Of a stretch of DNA of 64,000 nt, positions 1 to 11,300 are shown piece after piece. Location: assembly GCA_944332815.1 (NCBI GenBank), contig CALVKQ010000002.1, positions 189,787 to 253,786 on the forward strand, written 5' to 3'. Origin of the DNA: an uncultured Clostridia bacterium. GTDB lineage: Bacteria > Bacillota > Clostridia > Christensenellales > CAG-917. The position numbers and the translations under genes were made by a program. The number at the start of each line of letters is the position of its first letter. Position 1 is the first letter of the stretch. Under the pieces are notes generated by a model. That model did not search any database, was not told where the DNA came from, and was given only the letters and a program-made list of their open reading frames with translations.

Positions 1-1
1 C

Positions 2-229
2 GACCAGCTCCCCAATGCGGAACTCGCGAAAAAACACGGCGCGTTCGTCGTGCGTCAGGACGAGTTGCTTTCAAAACGCCTTTATCCAGTGCTTACGAGG
101 GCGTTCGCCGCACCCCCGATGCGAAAGATATCCGACGACGCGAACGGAAAAATTGCGTCCGTCATCGATGTTACAATGCGGCGAGGTGTGAAATGCAACG
201 ACAAAAAACCATCGCCAAATGGCTTGTGA
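2..229 (+). CDS. C-terminal end of a MurG-like (GT28 family) glycosyltransferase, partial
   Basis: Open reading frame entering from the left edge (frame 2) and ending in TGA; about 75 residues are visible and the start lies outside. The piece begins with D-Q-x-x-NAE and then a GA-x-VV motif, followed by helices ending in DANGKIASVI. This matches the tail of GT28 enzymes such as MurG, where a D-x-x-x-NA-x-x-L-x-x-x-GA pattern precedes the last helices. MurG adds GlcNAc to lipid I during peptidoglycan synthesis; other GT28 enzymes would look the same here. It overlaps the next gene by 37 bases in another frame, suggesting translational coupling. The family call rests on a short fragment. Confidence 0.45.
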   Translation, partial: DQLPNAELAKKHGAFVVRQDELLSKRLYPVLTRAFAAPPMRKISDDANGKIASVIDVTMRRGVKCNDKKPSPNGL

Positions 230-1497
230 TCATTTTGCTCTGCACCGTCGCGGTGGGGGCATACATAATGTACGACGCTCTGTACGTCACCAAAGGCAGC
301 GGCGCGGATGCAGGCGACGCGCAGCCCGTCCTTCCGCCCTCGTCCGACGAACAGCCGCCCCACGAACCCGTGTTCACCGAACTGCCCCGTCCCACGCAAA
401 ACTTTGCCGGGATGCAGGTCGCGCACACGGGCGGCGAGGGAGATGACATCCTGCTGGACGCCGTGTTCACGTCGGAGGCGACTTACCTCTTCTTTTCCTC
501 CTCCTCGGCGGAATACGACTGCCGCGGCGCAGGGCTGTACGTCGCGGTGTGGAAGGATGACGCCCTGATCGCCGTGACGCGTTTTGCGGAGAAGGACAGT
601 GTGTTCGGAGGAGGTAAACTCACCGCCGACGGGGTCGCCACCCTCATATCCGAAGGAGGGGAAGGCAGCCTTGTGGTCTTCGACGCGGAAGGCAGCGAGA
701 AAGGACGCTGCGCCCTGCCCGGCTTCACCTCCGCGTTCACTCTCCTGAACGGAAATGCGCTCACGGTGTTCTCCGCAGAGGACGGGAAACTTGGCTGTCA
801 CACGGTCGAAAAAGGGCTGACCGTCACTCATTCCCCCTTCTTTCTGTCGGGCAAATACGAGGTGGCGGAAGGCGTCGTCATTGGGGAGGGCATCCTCCTT
901 TTCGCCCGGGAAGGCGAAGACGTCGCGGTGATACGTTTTTCTCATAAAGATGGTTTTAATGTCGTAAAAAGATATGAAAACTGCGTTTTCAGGCAGATAG
1001 TTCCCCTTGCCGGCGAGGACGCGCCGGCGCTGTGCATGCTGGCTGAAAGGCAGGACGGGATGCTGCTTGCGGTCATCGGGAGCACGGGCGCGGAGGAGGC
1101 GTCCACCGTGGCGGACGGGGTGTCGGAAGGAGCTCTGTTTGCCGACGGAGTGTCCGTGACGCTGTTGCACTCGGGCGGCGCGAACACCTATTGCCGTCAC
1201 CTGGACCTCATCGCATCCGCGCCCTCCGCGCTTTCCGTCGGAAGGGTGATCGAAGTGGCACAACAGGACGACCTGCGCCTCTTCGCGTCTTGCGACGACG
1301 ACGGCAGAACCACCGTGATGCTCTCCGAAAACGGGACGGACTTCTCCCCTCTGCTGGCGTATGACGGCGACGGGCGCGTCATGGCAAGGTTCGCCGATGG
1401 GGAACTCCTCCTTGCGTTCTCCACCTCTTCCTCCGACGGGATATATTTCGAGAGCTTCGGCGGCGCGGACGCTTACTTTGTGACGGCGCCACTCTGA
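193..1497 (+). CDS. membrane-anchored extracytoplasmic protein of unknown function
   Basis: A 434-residue protein. ATG follows a GAGGTG ribosome-binding site by five bases. Residues about 9-30 form one hydrophobic helix after a basic N-terminus (signal anchor or uncleaved signal peptide); the following segment is Pro/Asp-rich and linker-like. The remaining ~370 residues are soluble, acidic and rich in short beta-strand-like stretches, compatible with a beta-propeller or solenoid outside the cell, but I recognise no family. It overlaps the upstream glycosyltransferase gene, so it is probably co-transcribed with it. No clear terminator follows; 1498-1660 holds nothing I recognise. Confidence 0.8.
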   Translation: MQRQKTIAKWLVIILLCTVAVGAYIMYDALYVTKGSGADAGDAQPVLPPSSDEQPPHEPVFTELPRPTQNFAGMQVAHTGGEGDDILLDAVFTSEATYLFFSSSSAEYDCRGAGLYVAVWKDDALIAVTRFAEKDSVFGGGKLTADGVATLISEGGEGSLVVFDAEGSEKGRCALPGFTSAFTLLNGNALTVFSAEDGKLGCHTVEKGLTVTHSPFFLSGKYEVAEGVVIGEGILLFAREGEDVAVIRFSHKDGFNVVKRYENCVFRQIVPLAGEDAPALCMLAERQDGMLLAVIGSTGAEEASTVADGVSEGALFADGVSVTLLHSGGANTYCRHLDLIASAPSALSVGRVIEVAQQDDLRLFASCDDDGRTTVMLSENGTDFSPLLAYDGDGRVMARFADGELLLAFSTSSSDGIYFESFGGADAYFVTAPL

Positions 1498-1662
1498 ACA
1501 CCCTGCCGCCGCCCCTCCTCGACGGTACCGGCAGGAAAACAAACACACGGTAAGACACGTTCCGGCGATAGCGGCAGCGCCGTAAGCGATAATTGCGCTA
1601 CGACACGGGCATATTCGCGGTAGATCCTTGCGCGTTCTCACGCGCAAACATCCGCGCGCGTA

Positions 1663-1691
1663 TTGACAATCGGCGCGGTTTAAGTTAAAAT
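1663..1691 (+). promoter_or_regulatory. sigma-A promoter of the small membrane protein gene, predicting a leaderless transcript
   Basis: TTGACA (1663-1668), 17-base spacer, TAAAAT (1686-1691). Only seven bases separate the -10 box from the ATG at 1699, so transcription should begin at or next to the start codon. No ribosome-binding site fits between. Confidence 0.6.
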
Positions 1692-1698
1692 ATTTGAT

Positions 1699-2052
1699 AT
1701 GGAAGCAAAGAAGCAGAAAGAGGAAATACAGGAGAACAAAAAGTTGGTCTTCGCAGGGCTGGGGCTCACGATCGGCTCCTTCCTCATGGCGGTGATCACT
1801 TTCGTGGTGTTCCTCATTCCCGGCAGCGTCAGGGAATCCTCTTTCCCTCTCATACAGTCGGGCATCTGCATCAACGTCATTGCCCTGGCGCTCGGCGTGA
1901 CCGGCATAATCCTGACCGCCGTTGCCAAGCCCAAGTCGGGAGTCGCGCGCCTCAACCTCTTTTTCGGGGCGACGGGCTGCGTGGTGGCGTTCGCCTGCTT
2001 CTTCCTTTGCCTGTGCTTCGGCGCGATCATCCCCATCCCCGAGCTCGGCTGA
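1699..2052 (+). CDS. small integral membrane protein, unknown function
   Basis: A 117-residue protein with a charged Lys/Glu-rich N-terminal stretch and three hydrophobic segments at about residues 16-40, 54-75 and 86-110. The arrangement is reminiscent of small DUF4190-type membrane proteins, but I cannot assign it with confidence. The ATG sits seven bases after the -10 box, so the mRNA is probably leaderless. A terminator follows at 2225-2250. Confidence 0.65.
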   Translation: MEAKKQKEEIQENKKLVFAGLGLTIGSFLMAVITFVVFLIPGSVRESSFPLIQSGICINVIALALGVTGIILTAVAKPKSGVARLNLFFGATGCVVAFACFFLCLCFGAIIPIPELG

Positions 2053-2224
2053 CCTCCCCTTCCGCCCCACTCGCACGGGAAATGTGCCCCGAACGGCAAC
2101 ACCGCCCGACAAAAAGCGACGCAAGGCACACCTTGGTCAAACACACACAGCGTATAACACCTTTCGGGTCGCAACATATCCGACCCGAACACCGCAACGC
2201 GTTACAAACTCGTTCACCTGTCAC

Positions 2225-2250
2225 AAAACTCGGCGCATGCCGAGTTTTTT
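2225..2250 (+). terminator. rho-independent terminator
   Basis: AAAACTCGGC / GCCGAGTTTT stem with a GCAT loop followed by T residues; ends the transcript of the small membrane protein. The A-rich left flank could let it work in both directions. Confidence 0.75.
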
Positions 2251-2290
2251 GTAATAGAAAACCAACGGCGCGGAGGGTCCGTGCCGTTGG
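2251..2290 (-). terminator. rho-independent terminator of the giant repeat-protein gene
   Basis: Perfect 8-bp stem, CCAACGGC (2262-2269) with GCCGTTGG (2283-2290), 13-base loop. On the minus strand it is followed by TTTTCTATT. It lies about 70 bases beyond the stop codon of the 9-kb gene. With the preceding terminator it fills most of the 2053-2358 gap. Confidence 0.65.
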
Positions 2291-2358
2291 GAAGTGAGCA
2301 TTTGCCGGGTGCTCAATGAATATCGGTTCAATGAACATTGATACGGTCGATCGCGATC

Positions 2359-5300
2359 TTACTCATTGACCTCGCGTTCCCAGTAATAAGATGCATATTG
2401 TGATTTAAGATAGATTGCCGCTGTTGACGTATTGGAAAGGTCGCTGCCATCAAACGAAACGTCGCTTGTCGATGTGTTGCCATATGCGTGCCATCCTTCC
2501 GTTACTTTAAATGTGACCGACGACAAGCTATTGCACAACCAGAACGCGTTACTTCCTATGCTCGTCACGCTGTCAGGGATTGTGATTGAGGTCAAGGCGT
2601 AACACATTCCGAATGCCCCAAGCCCTATGCTCGTCACGCCGTTACCAATGGTGACGGAGGTCAAGCCGCTGCAATACTGGAAGGCATACTCCCCTATGCT
2701 CGTCACGCTATCCGGAATGGTGACAGAGGTCAAGCCGCTGCAATACTGGAAGGCATACTCCCCTATGCTCGTCACGCTGTCAGGGATTGTGATTGAGGTC
2801 AAGGCGTAACACATTCCGAATGCCCCAAGCCCTATGCTCGTCACGCCGTTACCAATGGTGACGGAGGTCAAGCCGCTGCAATACTGGAAGGCATACTCCC
2901 CTATGCTCGTCACGCCGTCCCCTATGGTCACGGACGTCAAGCCGCTGCAATAACGGAAGGCATACTCCCCTATGCTCGTCACGCTGTCAGGAATGGTGAC
3001 GGAGGTGATGCCCGTCTGATAAGCAAACGCATAAGACGGGATAGAGGTCGTTCCATCCGGGATAGTGATATCTCCCTCCACCTTGTTGCCATCTAAATAC
3101 AGCACTCGTCTGCTGGACATCACACGGTTTTGCCAGCTCTTTTCAAGCCAACTTGTCATATCACCAGCATAATAAATTGAGGTCAGGCTGTTGCAACCGT
3201 TGAAAGCGTTACTTCCTATGCTCGTCACGCTGTCAGGAATGGTGATGCTAATCCCTTCATATCCGTAGAAAGCATAATCGCCTATTTCCGTGATTTCAGG
3301 AGCATCTTCCCAAACGATCTCGGCAGCGCAACCATTGAAGGCTCTCTCCCCTATGCTCGTCACGCTGTCAGGAATGGTGACGGAGGTCAACATAGAGCAA
3401 TCATAGAAAGCACCATACAGAATGTTCCCACCTGTCACAGTAACGCTGCGCAATGAGGACGGGATGTAATAGGTTGTTGAAGTTGTACTTGATGTGCTGC
3501 TGCCATAATAGTACTGCTTGACTGCCGTGCCACCCGTATATGACGACTTACCGAAAATATATCCGAAGGGATATTGATAGGTGTCGGAAGATGTATTGCC
3601 TGCCTCATCGCCAACGAAAGGTATGGTTATGCTTTCAAGCGAGCTGCAACCGGAGAACGCCCCATCTCCTATGCTCGTCACGCTGTCAGGGATGGTGACG
3701 GAGGTCAAGCCGCTGCACCCGGAGAATGCATACTCGTATATTAATTTCGTCGAGTCATGGATATTGACCGAAGTTATCGACGTGTCTTTTGCCTTGATGA
3801 GCACTAAATACGGGTTTTCCGCGTTTCCGAGATAGGACGCGTTGTCATATTCGTTGTATTGCAAATTGTCGCAGCCCGAGAAGGCGCCGCTCCCTATGCT
3901 CGTCACGCTGTCCGGGATGGTGACGGAGGTGATGCCCGTCTGATAAGCAAACGCATAAGACGGGATAGAGGTCGTTCCATCCGGGATGAAGACCTCTCCC
4001 TCCACCTTGTTGCCGTCCAAATACAACATCCGTCCGCTAGCCATCACCTCGCTATGCCAGCTCTTTTCAAGCCAACTCGCTATATCACCGGTGTAATAAA
4101 CGGAAACCAGACTGTCACAACCGTAGAAAGCTCCATACCCTATACTCGTCACACTGTCAGGGATTGTAACGGAGGTCAAACCGCTGCAGCCCTGGAAGGC
4201 ATAGTTCTCTATGTTCGTCACGCTGTCAGGAATGGTGATGCTAATCCCTTCATATCCGCGGAAAGCATAATCGCCGATTTCCGTAATTTCAGGAGCATCT
4301 CCCCAAACGATCTCGGCAGCGCAACCATTGAAGGCATATTCTCCTATGCTCGTCACGCTGTCAGGAATGGTGACGGAGGTCAGTCCGCTACAACCGGAGA
4401 AGGCAAAAGACCCTATGCTCGTCACGCTGTCAGGAATGGTGACGGAGGTCAGTCCGCTACAACCGGAGAAGGCAGAAGAGCCTATGCTAGTCACCCCGTT
4501 CCCGATGGTGACGGAGGTCAGCATGGAACAATTATAGAAAGCACCATAAAGAATGTTCCCACCCGTCACTGTCACGCTACGCAATGACGAAGGGATGTAA
4601 TAGGTTGTTGATGTTGTGCTTGATGTGCTGCTGCCATAATAGTACTGCCAGACTGCCGTGCCGCCCGTATATGACGACGTGCCGAAGATATATCCGAAGG
4701 GATATTGATAGGTGTCGGAAGATGTCTTGCCTGCCTCATCGCCAACGAAAGGTATGGTCATGCTTTCAAGCGAGCTGCAACCCGAGAAGGCACTGCCCCC
4801 TATGCTAGTCACGCTATTCGGAATGACGACGGACTCCAAGTCAGTACAACCCCGGAATGCCCCATCCCCTATGCTAGTCACGCTGTCAGGGATGGTGATG
4901 GAAGTCAAATTGCCACAACCCGAGAAGGCGTAGTTCGCTATGCTCGTCCCTCCCGTTATGGTGACTTCTTTCAATGAAGTGGGAACATATCTGCCGTTGC
5001 TGCTATAACTCGATGCCCCGAAGATATATCCGAAGTGCGTATTAGTTGTCCCGTCTTTTGTCGCGCCGACGAAAGGAATGATGATGGACTCGAGAGAGGT
5101 GCAAGCGTAGAAGGCACCCTGCCCTATGCTCGTCACGCTGTCAGGAATGGTGACGGAGGTCAGTCCGCTACAACCGGAGAAGGCAGAAGAGCCTATGCTA
5201 GTCACCCCGTTCCCGATGGTGACGGAGGTCAGTCCGCTACAACCGGAGAAGGCAGAAGAGCCTATGCTCGTCACGCTGTCAGGAATGGTGAGCGAAGTGA

Positions 5301-8300
5301 GGGAGGTGCAACCAGAGAAGGCACCCTGCCCTATGCTCGTCACGCTGTCAGGAATGGTGACAGATGTCAAGGAGGTGCAACCCGAGAAGGCATTCGCCTC
5401 AATACTCTCGCCGCTCGTCAACACGGCCGTTTGCAAGCTGCCTTGCGGAACATGAGCGATCGCAAGGGTGGGCATTGTCGCGGACACTATACCGGTGCAA
5501 CCATTGAAGGCATACTCCCCTATGCTAGTCACCCCGTTCCCGATGGTGACAGACGTCAATCCACTGCAATTACGGAAGGCATCATCACCTATGCTCGTCA
5601 CGCTGTCCGGGATGGTGATGGACTCGAGAGAGGTGCAATCCGAGAAGGCATACTCCCCTATGCTAGTCACCCCGTTCCCGATGGCGACGGAGGTCAAGCC
5701 GCTGCAATTACGGAAGGCATCATCCCCTATGCTCGTCACGCTGTCCGGGATGGTGATGGACTCGAGAGAGGTGCAATCCGAGAAGGCATACTCCCCTATG
5801 CTAGTCACCCCGTTCCCGATGGTGACGGAGGTCAAGCCGCTGCAATTACGGAAGGCATCATCCCCTATGCTCGTCACGCTGTCCGGGATGGTGATGGAGG
5901 TCAAACTGTCGCAACCCGAAAAAGCGTCCTCTCCTATGCTCGTCACGCCGTCAGGAATGGTTATGCTTTCAAGCGAACTGCAATCATAGAAGGCATACCC
6001 ACCTATGCTCGTCACGCTGTCCGGAATGGAGACAGAGGTCAAGCCAGTGCAACCATAGAAGGCCTCCTTGCCTATGCTCGTCACGCCGTTCCCAATAGTA
6101 ACGGAGGTCAGCATAGAGCAATTATAGAACGCGCCATATAGAATATTTCCACCCGTCACAGTCACGCTCCGTAATGAAGACGGGATGTAATAAGTGTTCC
6201 AAGTCGTGCTTGATGGGTTGCGGCGATAATAGTAGTACTGCCTGATCGACTCTCCTCCGGTATAGGACAACGCTCCGAAGATATATCCGAAGGGATATTG
6301 GTAGGCGTCGGAAGATGTATTGCCTGCTTCCGCGCCGACAAACGGTATTGTTATGCTCCTGAGTGAGCCGCAACCTCCAAAGGCACCTCTTCCAATGCTC
6401 GTCACACTGTTCGGGATGGTGACGGAAGTGACGCCCGTCTGATAAGCAAACGCATAGGACGGGATAGAGGTCGTTCCATCCGGGATGAAGACCTCTCCCT
6501 CCACCTTGTTGCCGTCCAAATACAACATCCGTCCGCTAGCCATCACCTCGCTATGCCAGCTCTTTTCAAGCCAACTCGCTATATCACCGGTGTAATAAAC
6601 GGAAACCAGGCTGTCGCAACCGGAGAAGGCATCATCCCCTATGCTCGTCACGCTGTCAGGGATGGTGATGCTCGTCCCTTCATATCCGTAGAAAGCATAA
6701 TCGCCTATTTCCGTGATTTCAGGAGCATCTCCCCAAACGATCTCGGCAGCGCAACCATAGAAGGCATATTCTCCTATGCTCGTCACGCTGTTCGGAATGG
6801 TGACGGAGGTCAAGCCGCTGCAACCGTAGAACGCGCGCTCCCCTATACTCGTCACGCTGTCCGGGATGGTGATCGATGTCAACATCGAACAATTATTGAA
6901 AGCACCATACAGAATATTTCCGCCTGTCACAGTAACGCTGCGCAATGAGGACGGGATGTAATAGGTTGTTGATGTTGTGCTTGATGTGCTGCTGCCATAA
7001 TAGTACTGCCTGACTGCCGTGCCACCCGTATATGACGACGTGCCGAAGATATATCCGAAGGGATATTGATAGGTGTCTGAAGATGTCTTGCCTACCTCAT
7101 CGCCAACGAAAGGTATGGTCATGCTTTCAAGCGAGCTGCAACCCGAGAAGGCACTGCCCCCTATGCTAGTCACGCTATTCGGAATGACGACGGACTCCAA
7201 GTCAGTACAACCCCGGAATGCCCCATCCCCTATGCTAGTCACGCTGTCAGGGATGGTGATGGAAGTCAAATTGCCACAACCCGAGAAGGCGTAGTTCGCT
7301 ATGCTCGTCACGCCGCCGGGTATTTCCACATCTCCTGTGATCGCATCCGGGATATGAACAAATTCTGTCTTTGCTTTGTTATACAAAATCCCGTCCACGC
7401 TTGCGTAAGTGGTGTTGCTCACATCAACCTCGATGGAAGCCAAAGCATTGCAACCCGAAAAGGCATCAGAACCTATATGAGTCACATAAGACGGAATGGT
7501 CAATGATGTCGCATCTTTCGTGTTTACTCCGGTGATTGAGAGCGATGTCTGTGTGGAGGTGAATACGAAAGGCTCCATTTCCGCGTTCATCATCCACTTC
7601 GCAGTGTAGGTCACGTCTTCCGCAGGCATCTCAAACTTGTAGGTCAGCGTGTCCGTCAACTTCTCATCCCCGTTATACCAGCCGATAAACGTATATCCGA
7701 GATTGGTCGCCGCCGTTACGCTCACTTCCTCTCCGAAAACATAAGTGTCCGTCAATTGTGACACCGTTCCCTTTGCCGTGTCTTCACTTTCGACCGTGAC
7801 TTTTATCCACTTCGCAGTGTAGGTCACATTCTCCGCAGGCATCTCAAACTTGTAGGTCAGCGTGTCCGCGACTTTTTCATCCCCGTTATACCAGCCGATA
7901 AACGTATATCCGAGATTGGTCGCCGCCGTTACGCTCACTTCTTCTCCGAAAACATAAGTGTCCGTCAATTGTGACACCGTACCTTTTGCGGTGTCTTCAC
8001 TTTCGACCGTGACTTTTATCCACTTCGCAGTGTATGTAACGTTCTCCTCGGGCATCGTGAATTCATAAGTCAAGCTGTCCGTCAACTTCTCATCCCCGTT
8101 ATACCAGCCGATAAACGTATATCCGAGATTGGTCGTGGCTGTTACGCTCACTTCTTCTCCGAAAACATAAGTGTCCGTCAATTGTGACACCGTTCCCTTT
8201 GCCGTGTCTTCACTTTCAACCGTGACTTTTATCCACTTCGCGGTGTATGTCACGCTCTCTTCGGGCATCGTGAACTCATAGGTCAAACTGTCCGTCAACT

Positions 8301-11300
8301 TCTCATCCCCGTTATACCAGCCGATAAACGTATAACCGAGATTGGTCGTCGCCGTTACACTCACTTCTTCTCCGAAAACATAAGTGTCCGTCAATTGTGA
8401 CACCGTTCCTTTTGTCGTATCTTCACTTTCAACCGTGACTTTTATCCACTTCGCGGTGTATGTCACATTCTCCGCCGACATTGTGAACTCATAAGTCAAA
8501 CTGTCCGTTAACTTCTCTTCACCGTTATACCAGCCTATGAATGTATAGCCGGGGTTTGTTGTTGCAATCACGGAAACTTTATTACCAACAATAGTGGGTC
8601 CTTCCAAACCGCTTACGCTACCAGCATTTTCATCATTGACTGTGAGTGTGGTGGCACACAATTGCCACTTCGCGGTGTATGTCACGTTCTCCTCGGGCAT
8701 CGTGAATTCATAAGTCAAGCTGTCCGTCAACTTCTCATCCCCTTTATACCAACCGATAAACGTATATCCGGGGTTTGTTGTTGCCGTTATCGCAACACGC
8801 TCCCCTGCCACTGTGGTAGTCGGCATGCCGACGCTGCCTGCATCCGCATTGCTGACTTCCAAGTTGACAGGACAAGCTATCCACTTCGCGGTGTAAGTCA
8901 CGTCTTCCGCAGGCATCTCAAACTTGTAGGTCAGCGTGTCCGCGACTTTTTCATCCCCGTTATACCAGCCTATGAATGTATAACCCGATTTAGTGGTTGC
9001 CGTTACGCTCACTTCCTCTCCGGGGAGATATTTCTTTGTCAATTGCGACACCGTACCTTTTGCGGTGTCCTCGCTGACTACGCTCACCTTTGCCCACTTC
9101 GCGGTGTATGTGACCTCGTTGCCGGGCATGGTGAACATGTATAAGTAGCTCCCTTTGCCGCTCACCTGAACGTCATCCTCGTCATACCATCCCAGGAATA
9201 TGCCCCCGACATTCTCCCGTGCGTTCAGCAAAACCTCTTTGCCGAATTCGCCGTATTTCGCCGTCGTGGGGTCGATTTTCTGCGATTGATCGGAATAGCC
9301 GCTTTCTCCCGACAAACTCAAAGTAACTTTGCCGCTTGTTTGTTTCAGGGTCACGGTCGCAGATCTTCCGGACAGATCGTCGCACAGCAAAACTATCGTT
9401 GCCGGGCGTGATGACGTAGAAGTGTAAGAGGAAGCCTCGTACTCCCCGTATGCCGCGACCGATATGCCGGCTTTGCCGCTCACGGTAAGAATATATTCGC
9501 CGCTCGAAGGGAGCCACACCGTCACATGATGAGTGTCGAAACTGCTATCGCTTGTGAAAGTGTACCCGTTGCCTATGCCGACTTCGCTGTCGTACGTCGC
9601 CGCACGGAACTCTGGGAAAACGCTCGTCGGCACTTCTATTGCTTGGTTGAAGTCGAATATTTCGGCTTCATCCGTGCCGTAATATGACCTCCAGCCGAGG
9701 AAGATATCGTCCCCCGTCAAAGGCACGGCATCGGGCACGGGGCTGTAAGGCAACAGTTCCGTGGGAAGGTAGTATATCTCGTGGATCTTCGCGCGGCTTT
9801 CGTCCGTATAAAACACAACGGGGACCGTGCTCACAAAGGAGATGGTATCCCCTTCATCGGACACGTCCTTGTAATATTTCTTGGGACGGAACTCCGCCTT
9901 CAATGACTTGAAGTAGTTGTCGTAGGAAAGCAGCGTGGTGGAACCGTAGCCCGTTATATCCGCGAAATAGTCCCCGTCCGCAAGCTGCCAGCCTATAAAG
10001 TCATAGTTTTCTTTTGTAGGCACGGGGAGCTGCTGATAGGGAGTGTACGGCGTTATGAGCAGCTCTTCGTCCATGCTCCCTCCGTTAAGGTTCGCCGTTA
10101 TGGTCTGAGGCTTGAACGTTTGATATAAAGACCAGTTCTTATATATGGCTACGTCGAAATCGAACTCCGCATACTCGCCCAGGTCATAGTTAAAATACAC
10201 CCACTTGTCAAATTCAAAATCCCTTTCCGCCTTTTGCTCCAAGTCGGAAAATGCGATTTTTTCGCCTTCGATGACCCTGACCCTGTTTTCCTCATTGTAA
10301 GACTCGTTTTCGTAAATGTTGCTGTACAGCGAGATGTAATAGTCGTACTTGATATAAAAATCGATGAGGTAGCGCTGGACGACTCGCGAACCCTCGCTGA
10401 CGGTGAGGAAATAAATGTTGCTGCCGTAACCTAGCGTGAACCGCTGCGCGCCGTTGATGGAGGTGAAACCGCTGTCGTTGTACCAGGTGAGCGTATAGCC
10501 GTCCGCAACGGAAAAATCCATGTCCACGCGCGAGGCAAGGTCAAGATTGTTTGAGGAGCCCACCGCTTCCGGACCGCCGATGCTGTCGCTCTCCAATTCC
10601 AAATACATATAGTGGTGTATCCCGGAGCTCGCGTAGCGGTCATAGTAGCTGTCCGAATTCTTTTTGCCCTCTGTCGCCGGCTTGAAATAGATATACTCAT
10701 CCTCATAAGACGTGACGATGATCTTCCACTCCGCCGTAAGAGTCAGATCTTCATTCGGCATGACGGATGAGTTGTCATAACGGACTCCCAGCTCGTCAAA
10801 CCATCCCCAAAACCGGTAGCCTTCTCTCGTCGGCGTGGGGAGCGACATCAGTGCGCCGACTAAATATTCGTGAGGGAGGACAGCTTCTTCGCCGCCGTTC
10901 ACATCGAAAGTGACGGTGTGATATTCCCCTTCCGGCTCCTCAGGCTTTTCGTCATCGGGATCGCCCTCGTCGGGCTCCTCCGGCGTGTCTGCGGAAGGCG
11001 TCCCCTGTTTGTACTTGCACAGCGTGCCTAAAATGTTTACGGTGAATTCCCCGTCGAAGATCGTGCCGTCGAACATCGGCTCGGACGCCGTCACCCAATA
11101 AAAATGAATGCTGCTCCCGTCCACGGTGAATGTGCCCATCATGGTGTCGGAATCGACCCACGTCCAGTCATCACCCAATTCTATCCAGGAGTCCGCGTCC
11201 AACCGCCCGTTCACTTCCTCATAATACCGCCCGGCATATGCGGAGCTGTCGGCAGGAGTTTGTCCTCCCGTCTGGGTGCTGTCGCCGCCGTTGCAAGCAG

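Noticed and set aside
82..2124. 680-codon minus-strand frame at the left end
   Set aside because: Opposite the exported-protein and small membrane protein genes; highly basic low-quality translation and it would run through promoters.
3859..6141. Plus-strand repetitive frames with recurring YARHAVR-like segments
   Set aside because: They are antisense translations of the LRR-coding repeats, so their periodicity is inherited.
2480..7580. Possible CRISPR-like array because of short identical repeats
   Set aside because: Repeats are in-frame codon repeats of a protein, the intervals are not unique spacers and no cas gene is present.
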